A stretch of 26,814 nucleotides of DNA from Priapulus caudatus (Eukaryota; Priapulida; Priapulimorpha; Priapulimorphida; Priapulidae), in the NCBI RefSeq assembly GCF_000485595.1, contig NW_014577430.1:211685-238498 (forward strand), given 5' to 3'. Of the stretch, positions 20,553 to 26,814 are shown in pieces. Below the pieces are notes generated by a model. That model ran no database searches. It was not told where the DNA came from and saw only the letters and a list, made by a program, of their open reading frames with translations. The translations under genes and the position numbers were made by a program. How positions within the stretch are numbered: the first letter of the stretch is position 1; every line of letters starts with the position of its first letter.

Positions 20553-20611
20553 CATTGATGGAAGGATTGCTTGCTTTGCTGGTAAACGCTGGTACGCCGG
20601 TGGTCAAGTGA
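20553..20611 (-). other. Predicted first exon of copy A
   Basis: On the minus strand a TCAC initiator-like start lies about 33 bases after the TATA box. The exon ends ...ATCAATG before the donor GTAAGC (G at 20552). The intron runs to AG at 20073-20072 (481 bases). The terminal ATG joins in frame to ATC ACA ATG of exon 2. Confidence 0.55.
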
Positions 20612-20636
20612 TATATTCTCTCCTCTTACTTGGCTC

Positions 20637-20644
20637 TTTTTATA
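20637..20644 (-). promoter_or_regulatory. TATA box of copy A
   Basis: TATAAAAA on the minus strand lies about 33 bases upstream of a TCACTT initiator-like site. This is the same geometry as for copy B. Confidence 0.6.
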
Positions 20645-20824
20645 GTAGAACGTTTTAGCTTTAAGCCTTGACATTTCGTCATATCTCTCTTTCGCTCGCT
20701 CCTCCCTCTCTCATCTGCCCATTGAACTATGAGGCGAAGGACTCGTGAGATAAGTCAATTAGATATATACAATTGTTAGACCATGGCCTTAACCTCTGAA
20801 AGTGAAACTGATAGAGTCACGTGT

Positions 20825-20840
20825 CTGTGCTCCACGCGTA

Positions 20841-20898
<58 letters not shown>

Positions 20899-20909
20899 GC
20901 GGAGCACAG
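20825..20909. repeat. (TA)n microsatellite between short inverted repeats
   Basis: CTGTGCTCCACGCGTA (20825-20840) and TACGCGGAGCACAG (20896-20909) are inverted copies apart from a 2-base bulge. Between them is a pure (TA)n tract, so the whole segment can form a long hairpin. Confidence 0.8.
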
Positions 20910-20914
20910 TGAAA

Positions 20915-21720
20915 CGGTGATTTGTCACACTGTCCCGTTGTGCCAATAAAAAGGCAATTTGTCACATTGTCACGTTGTCGCGCGGTGTTGGCTACTTTCA
21001 GACGCTCTATATTTGCTCCACTTCGTAGCTTACTATTGTTCCAAGTGTGGAAATCGACCCCGACCCTCCACGTTGCGGCGGTGACGAGCTACGTCATTTA
21101 TAGGCATCGGCAGCGGGCATTGGCGACGGCGCTCCGTGTGACGTCACGGCGGCCCCGGCGAACTGTCTTTGCTTCTCTGTTTCGTCTAGGTATTAACATT
21201 CGTGATCATTAACTCGGTCTGCAAAACGGACCGCTGTGAAAGGCCGTAGCCTCACGGGGGGAGAGATGGGAGAAATTGGCCGCCTGAATTTAAAAGCATA
21301 ACCGCTTCATAGATTTAAATAAGCCTCGAATATGTGTAAATCGTCATTCGTGAAACCCTCACACCGCAGTCATTCTCGTCTCTCTGCATTCACTAGGATA
21401 TGCAAGTTTACTGGAAGCTGCAGCGCTCCTCCCTCGTTATTACCCAGCTGAGTTACGAACTTTACCCCACCCTTATTTTAAACTGGTCCTCTTAGAAATT
21501 CATACTCAGGCTAGAGCTCTGCCCTCCAATTTCAATGCAGACGCAGAGGTCCGCGACTCGGGTTTGTAAATCGATTGCACTGGCCGTGATCACTTGTAAC
21601 CCTGATGACTTGCCAGGGGCAGATCTATATGGTTGCTTTTTACGATGGTTGCGTTTTACACTGTCACCTAAAGAGGTCAACGTGAGAGCCAAGATCAGCG
21701 TGCAAAATAAGGCCGGGACT
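20915..21720. other. GC-richer non-coding stretch between the paralogs
   Basis: ATTTGTCACA[CT]TGTC.CGTTGT occurs twice about 36 bases apart (from 20920 and 20956). A perfect CRE-type TGACGTCA is at 21139-21146, and another is at 20199-20206 inside the copy A intron. No gene is supported. Confidence 0.4.
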
Positions 21721-21978
21721 TTCTCTTTCTTTTCCTCTTTCTAGTTCTCTTTATCGTTCTGTTTCTGTTTCTCTTTTTTTTTTTTTTTTTCGCTTTCTTT
21801 TTTCTTTCTCTATTTCTTTCTTTCTTTCTCTCCCTTTCTATTTCTCTCCGTTTCTTTCTTTCTCTCTTTCTGTCGCCCACCTTCTCTGTCTTTCGCTCTC
21901 GCTCGCTCGCGCGCGCTCTCTCTCGCTCTCTCCTTCTCGTCCTCTTTCTCTTTCTATCTCTTTTTCTCTTTCTTATTA
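21717..21978 (+). repeat. CT/TTTC-rich microsatellite
   Basis: A degenerate pyrimidine tract with a poly-T run. The opposite strand gives a Lys/Arg/Glu-rich open frame, which is an artefact of composition. Confidence 0.9.
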
Positions 21979-22689
21979 GATGCGGGGTTGATCGCGGCGT
22001 GACTGTCAGTGACAGATGGAGATGACATTGTTTCGTGTTTGCTGTCATCTGTCACATGTGCACTGTGAACGCACGCTCGGTGATCAACCAAGTCTTGACG
22101 TTGACGATGTCCCAGATAGAGTATATGCTCTGTTTATATGCGGTCTCTAGAGTATACGTACAGACGAGTGCTGCTGAGAAATTGCTTGAGGTTATTATGC
22201 GCACGACTTGCATCGTAGTGTTTAGTGCTTAAACGGACACAAGATGTGCAGCTCACTATGCGTCCTCAAATCATTACATCTGAATTTCGTTTGTGTAAAT
22301 AATAATACAAATACTAATACAATAAAGTAATGTAATGACAATAAAAACAGAGCTATTTCTTCTGGCATGAAAACATTTCCTTCATGAAAAGCACCCCATG
22401 TTAAAGAAGCTGAAGAAACATTTAAGATAAATTATTGACATTACAATCGTCTTGCTTTGATCGCTTTTAATGGATCCGTACCTTGTATTCGGTAGGATTT
22501 ATTAATTATAATCAATACTGTAAAATGTTCGGAAAATATTGATTAGCATTCTGTGTGTAAAATAACATTAAATTGTCTTCATGGACATTAGGAGGAAATA
22601 TTGATTGATGGAGATGATGTGGACTAAAAGGTTACTAGATGGGCAGAAGATGCCAGCAAGTCAGAACTAATCTTGAGGTCGTGTCATGC

Positions 22690-23060
22690 TATTTTAGCAA
22701 CTCGCACTTGCCGGCAGTGTGCGTACTCTACGTACCGTACTGATCATACGTGGCTGTGCGAAATGTCGGCGGAGAAGGTCTGCCACTAATAAGAAATATG
22801 CTCGTAAAATTACGTCAGCGTAACGTACGTAGAGTTTACGCCTACGTCCGAGGGTCAGTCACGTGTCACCGCGCAACAATCCCACCGATTACATCAGGTT
22901 GCTAATAATAGCCGCGGCCGTCAATATGGCGATGCGCGCGTCACGTGACACGCTTGCGCAGACGACGTCGATTTTACGAACTTTCGAATGTCACGACCTC
23001 GCAGCAGTTAGAACGTCGTTAGCTTTATCTTACACGCGGTGACGAGGACGGTACAGACGG
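22690..23060 (+). promoter_or_regulatory. CpG-rich promoter-proximal region of copy B
   Basis: CpG density is clearly above the surroundings. It includes CACGTG E-boxes at 22860-22865 and 22942-22947 (the latter within TCACGTGA), a YY1-like CAATATGGCG at 22922-22931 and an NRF1-like CTTGCGCAGACG near 22952. It lies directly upstream of the copy B TATA box. Factor binding is inferred only. Confidence 0.4.
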
Positions 23061-23067
23061 TATATAA
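23061..23067 (+). promoter_or_regulatory. TATA box of copy B
   Basis: TATATAA is followed about 35 bases later by an initiator-like TCACAT (about 23096) and then a short exon with a consensus donor. Confidence 0.65.
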
Positions 23068-23095
23068 ACAGCGCCAGAAATGCAGAGAAGACACT

Positions 23096-23141
23096 CTCAC
23101 ATATGCTACCAGTGACCGTTTGCCGTCAAGTCTCGATATAC
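23096..23141 (+). other. Predicted first exon of copy B
   Basis: It ends ...GATATAC before the donor GTAAGT (23142). The intron runs to the acceptor catttcag, ending at 23728 (587 bases). An ATG at 23103 in weak context would be in frame with exon 2 and add 15 residues before MKLL. I regard the MKLL start as more likely because it leaves a clean signal peptide. Confidence 0.55.
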
Positions 23142-23735
23142 GTAAGTATAAGTAAGATATATAATATAATATAATATAATATAAGATTGTAATTACTTTT
23201 ATGTGAAGTCCATATATATAGTTTGGTGCGTTACCAGTGTAGTGAGATTTTTGTAATAGTATGTTATAGTATATATTTGAAAAGCTGAGAATATAATCAA
23301 ACTTTTGAAATCTGCAGTCCATATATACATGATGGCTACGATGAGTGTAGCTTATGTATAATTTCCCATCGCGGTGTAAAATATGAGAGCGAATAATTGC
23401 TTATTTATGACTCAATTGATAAAAAAAAATAGGTCCGGTGTTAATATTTGCTTTTCTAACGGATAATTTTCCATATAATGTGATGACGTGCGTATATTGA
23501 AAATTGATTCAATCTAGCTGTGTTGTTTGTTCAATTAAGAATTACTTTACGTGATGGTATAGTTAGATCTAACGGGATAATGGCAATCTGGTTGATATGG
23601 GGATAATGGGGAAAGTAATCATGAGATAGATACTAACTATAGAGAACTGCATGTTCTAATATAAATCATTGTATCGTTATTTATACCCATCAGCTAGATC
23701 ATCTATAATGATGTGTGATGACATTTCAGATCACA

Positions 23736-24236
23736 ATGAAGTTGCTCATCGTCTTTGCCCTGATGGGTTACGTCTGCGCTGTGGATGAATACACTGCCGC
23801 CCCAGAGTTCCACACCACCGTCATTCAGGGACCACTGGCTGTAGCACGAGTAGCAGGAGAGGGTCAGAGGAGTGCCAGCAGCTCCTACGTCCGTGAGGGA
23901 TCCGCCGCCGGTGCCGACTACGCCCGCGATGAAGCCCAGGCTGCCGAAACCGCCGCCAAGGCCCGAGGATACCAGTACGCATACAGGAACGGATACAGCT
24001 GGTACCAGCCGAAGATCCTGTACGCTTACACCTACGAGCGTCCCATCATTGGCTACAGGAGCGAGGATATTGCTCTGCCTGCCATCAATACCAACATACC
24101 GCAAGCTAACATTGCTGTAGCGCCTGTTGTCTACCCCAGAATCAATGTAGCGACCCCCGTAGTACCAGCATGCAGTGGTTACGGGTGCCGCCGTAATGCT
24201 GGATACGGACAAGCAAACTACGGATATTATGCTTAA
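23736..24236 (+). CDS. Small secreted Tyr/Ala/Gly-rich protein, copy B
   Basis: 166 residues, identical to copy A except K75 and E110. It has the same signal peptide, Tyr-rich centre, CSGYGC and GYGQANYGYYA end. ATG 23736 follows the acceptor AG at 23727-23728 by seven bases, with A at -3. Homology to copy A begins at the acceptor (ATTTCAGATCACA) and runs into the 3' UTR to about 24430, including TCGAGTCTAACGACGG. The 5' introns and promoters do not align. The stop codon is TAA here and TAG in copy A. Function is unknown; a structural matrix, cuticle or adhesive role is inferred from composition only. Confidence 0.87.
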   Translation: MKLLIVFALMGYVCAVDEYTAAPEFHTTVIQGPLAVARVAGEGQRSASSSYVREGSAAGADYARDEAQAAETAAKARGYQYAYRNGYSWYQPKILYAYTYERPIIGYRSEDIALPAINTNIPQANIAVAPVVYPRINVATPVVPACSGYGCRRNAGYGQANYGYYA

Positions 24237-24493
24237 AACGCACATCGAGTCTAACGACGGTATAATCAACTGAATGTGAAACAATTATCTGTAGACAGAG
24301 GTAACAATGTAATAATTGAAGACAATTATATAAATAATTTGCTAAATAATATATATTGATATAAATGAAAGCATGTGAATATCGCGCTTGCATTAGAGCA
24401 ATGTACGTTCAACTGTATTTATTCAATGGCTCAAAGCCACAATCCTGTGTTACATGTATAATGTTACGACTGTAAGTTGTAAATTTTGTACAT

Positions 24494-24499
24494 AATAAA
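24494..24499 (+). other. Candidate polyadenylation signal of copy B
   Basis: AATAAA lies 258 bases after the stop codon in AT-rich 3' sequence. Confidence 0.5.
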
Positions 24500-24739
24500 A
24501 ACGATGTCTAGATATACATATATGATTTTGTTGAAATTATGCACTTATACTGAGCACATACCCAAGAGTACATAGATATAGGCAAATGTTGATCCTAATT
24601 CTTTATTTCCTTAAATAAATGCAGCAAATCATCTAATCCTCTTGATAACGGGTGATTAATTATTCGGTCAGACATGTCTTTGCGCACGCTTAGTATCTGT
24701 TATACTACATCATAACCCCTACAAAAAGAAAAAGCAAAG

Positions 24740-24980
24740 GCGAAACGAAACGAAGCGAAGCGAAGCGATTAGAGGATTCTGACAAAATTCCTGGATCCAG
24801 ATCTGGATCCGGATCACCACCAAAATTTAATCGATTGGTTCTTGGCCCAAGACCAGCCTGTCCAAAATATTTCATCAAAATCCGTCCGTAACCTTTTGAG
24901 ATATCCTGTTGACAGACAAACAAACCAACAAACCAACAAACAAACGAACAGGAGCGAAAACAGAACCTCTTTGGCGGAGG
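24740..24980 (+). repeat. Repeat remnant with GAAGC and ACAAACA-type tails
   Basis: It contains (CGAAG)n at about 24745-24768, a GGATCCAGATCTGGATCC palindrome, a CATCAAAATCCGTCCGTAAC stretch, an (ACAAACAA)n-like tract and TTGGCGGAGGTAATAA. This arrangement recurs widely in animal genomes as a non-coding transposon remnant. I do not assign a family. Confidence 0.45.
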
Positions 24981-24982
24981 TA

Positions 24983-25038
24983 ATAATATCAGGAGTTAAT
25001 GAAATAAAGAGTTTGTCTTTATTAACTCCTGATATTAT
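24983..25038. repeat. Perfect 18-bp-arm hairpin
   Basis: ATAATATCAGGAGTTAAT (24983-25000) is exactly inverted at 25021-25038 around a 20-base loop. AATAAAG and CTTTATT inside can extend the pairing. Confidence 0.9.
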
Positions 25039-25121
25039 GTATTTGTGCTATTTTGCAGACGTAAACACGCACGCACGCACGCACACGAATACGCACACAA
25101 GCACGCCTACATACGCGCGCG

Positions 25122-25284
<163 letters not shown>

Positions 25285-25539
25285 CGCTAAAACAAACGTA
25301 GGCGCTAGCATATCTGCAGGTCGCTCCACCCAGCGGCACTCTCTCTACACACGCACGTACATATACTATCTTCACACTCACATCTCTCTACATTCTCACA
25401 CTGTGCTGCCTGTGCTGTCTGTGCGTGTACCCGTGTTTACATGTGCTGTATACATACTCATAAACACATATATCATGCGGGAAGGTGTGTGCATGCGTGT
25501 CAGCGAGGAATAACAGAGCAAGCAAAAAAGACTGTAACA

Positions 25540-25965
25540 GGAATAGATCAACACCGGAACAAGACCGTATCGAGACCGTATATAGAAAACACCGTAACAA
25601 GACCGTATCAAGACCGTATCTAGAACACATCAACACCTTAACAAGACCGTATCAAGACCGTATATAGAACACATCAACACCGTAACAAGACCGTATCAAG
25701 ACCGTATATAGAACACATCAACACCGTAACAAGACCGTATCAAGACCGTATATAGAACACATCAACACCGTAACAAGGCCGTATCAAGACCGTATATAGA
25801 ACACATCAACACCGTAACAAGACCGTATCAAGACCGTATATAGAACACATCAACACCGTAACAAGACCGTATCAAGACCGTATATAGAACACATCAACAC
25901 CGTAACAAGACCGTATCAAGACCGTATCTAGAAAACACCGTAACAAGACCGTGACAGCACCGTAA
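25540..25965 (+). repeat. 44-bp minisatellite, about nine units
   Basis: The unit contains AACAAGACCGTATCAAGACC then GTATATAGAACACATC. ACATCAACACC starts fall exactly 44 bases apart (for example 25627 and 25671). AAGACCGTAT occurs twice in each unit, so the unit is itself an older duplication. Edge units are diverged and shortened. Confidence 0.9.
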
Positions 25966-26262
25966 CAACGAGACTGCAATTGGATCGTAAAAAGACCGCG
26001 ACAGGGACGGCGAAAGAGATAAAAAAACAGGCAGGCAACGAGAACCCCCGCTAAAAACACCTTCTATTGCAGACGGAGCCACACCTATTTCGTTAATTAC
26101 AGGTAGGCGGTTACGTCAGACAGGTAGATAGAGAGCACAGCTCAGACGGAAAGGTAAGTCGAGGTCCAATGTCTTGTTTGTTTCTGTCTTGCTCGCGAAC
26201 ACAATCGGACGTTTGATGATAAACTATGAATGATAACTGATAAATAATGTGTGTGTGGGTGT

Positions 26263-26746
26263 CAGGGGCGGATCCAGGATTTTCCAAAGGGGGGTGCCCA
26301 GGAAAAAATAAAGGGCATTTTTTCCTGCTTAACTATTCTGGTGTTTTAAAAAGTTGCCAAAGACAGCTTATGCGACGTGCCGAACGCACCTCCCGCAAGA
26401 CAACTTTTAAAAATTAGTACATTCTGAGAGCATCTTAGCAGTAATTTTGATGTCTAGAATGCAAGATAGAATTCCAAATTTTTAGCAGAAAATTATCTTT
26501 TAAGTCATCCTACAGTGAAATTCACCTCTGAAATTCACAAAAAATCATCAGATCCGGTCCCCCGGACGCCCCGCGGACCCCTCTTCGCCCATTTCTAGGT
26601 TTTTATAACAAATTTATATAGGCCTATATATAAGTAAATCTTTATCAGAAAAACTAGTCCTAAAAAATTGGGATGAAATTTTTTGGGCACTTTGAAATTA
26701 AAGGGGAGGGGTCCGGACCCCCCAGACCCCCGTAGATCCGCCCCTG
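26263..26746. mobile_element. hAT-like MITE inserted in a GT microsatellite
   Basis: CAGGGGCGGATCCA at 26263 is inverted at the right end (GATCCGCCCCTG, 26735-26746), then the ends diverge with G-rich/C-rich sequence. CAGGGGCGGATC ends are typical of hAT-type non-autonomous elements. Both flanks are GT repeats, so the 8-bp target duplication cannot be defined. Confidence 0.75.
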
Positions 26747-26814
26747 TGTGTGTGCGTGTGTGTGTGTGTGTGTGTGTGCGTGTGTGTGTGTGTGTCGTGT
26801 GTGTGTGTGTGTGT
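26747..26814 (+). repeat. (GT)n microsatellite at window end
   Basis: A GT tract with single interruptions runs off the window. It continues the short GT tract at about 26249-26262 that was split by the MITE. Confidence 0.95.

Noticed and set aside
21695-22048. 117-codon Arg/Lys/Glu-rich open frame on the minus strand
   Set aside because: Pure product of the pyrimidine-rich microsatellite; no other coding sign.
23703-24284. 193-codon open frame antisense to copy B
   Set aside because: Same reasoning as for copy A; the sense strand has the splice site, signal peptide and TATA box.

Overview
This is a metazoan nuclear genome window, most likely from a marine invertebrate. The evidence is a nine-exon gene with GT-AG introns of about 0.2 to 3.5 kb, TATA-type promoters, 5' UTR introns, AATAAA signals, long di- and trinucleotide microsatellites and many small non-autonomous DNA transposons. 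There is one 25-N assembly gap. I cannot name the phylum from the sequence.

From about 2.4 to 14.7 kb on the + strand lies one spliced gene. I rebuilt it from nine coding exons whose splice phases all agree except at one point. It encodes a protein of about 451 residues made of four diverged repeats of about 82 residues each. It has an N-terminal PPSY motif and a C-terminal CaaX box (CTLL). I do not recognise it as a named family. Exon 5 carries an apparent one-base loss that breaks the reading frame. Two Helentron-like insertions and several other repeats sit in its introns.

From about 14.7 to 19.3 kb there is no gene I can support. The stretch holds microsatellites, a 185-bp MITE with a clear 9-bp target duplication, and a truncated Helentron-like copy followed by a 290-bp tandem duplication.

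From about 19.3 to 24.5 kb lie two nearly identical genes for a small secreted Tyr/Ala/Gly-rich protein (166 aa, two differences), arranged head to head. Each has its own TATA box, a short first exon and an intron ending just before MKLL. Coding exons and proximal 3' UTRs are about 98% identical, while introns and promoters do not align. That points to a recent inverted duplication or gene conversion. The shared upstream region of about 2.4 kb contains CRE, E-box and YY1-like motifs and several repeats.

From about 24.5 to 26.8 kb the window is repeats: a perfect 18-bp-arm hairpin, a CA microsatellite, a 44-bp minisatellite and a hAT-like MITE sitting in a GT microsatellite. The spliced gene and the secreted-protein pair show no obvious functional link.
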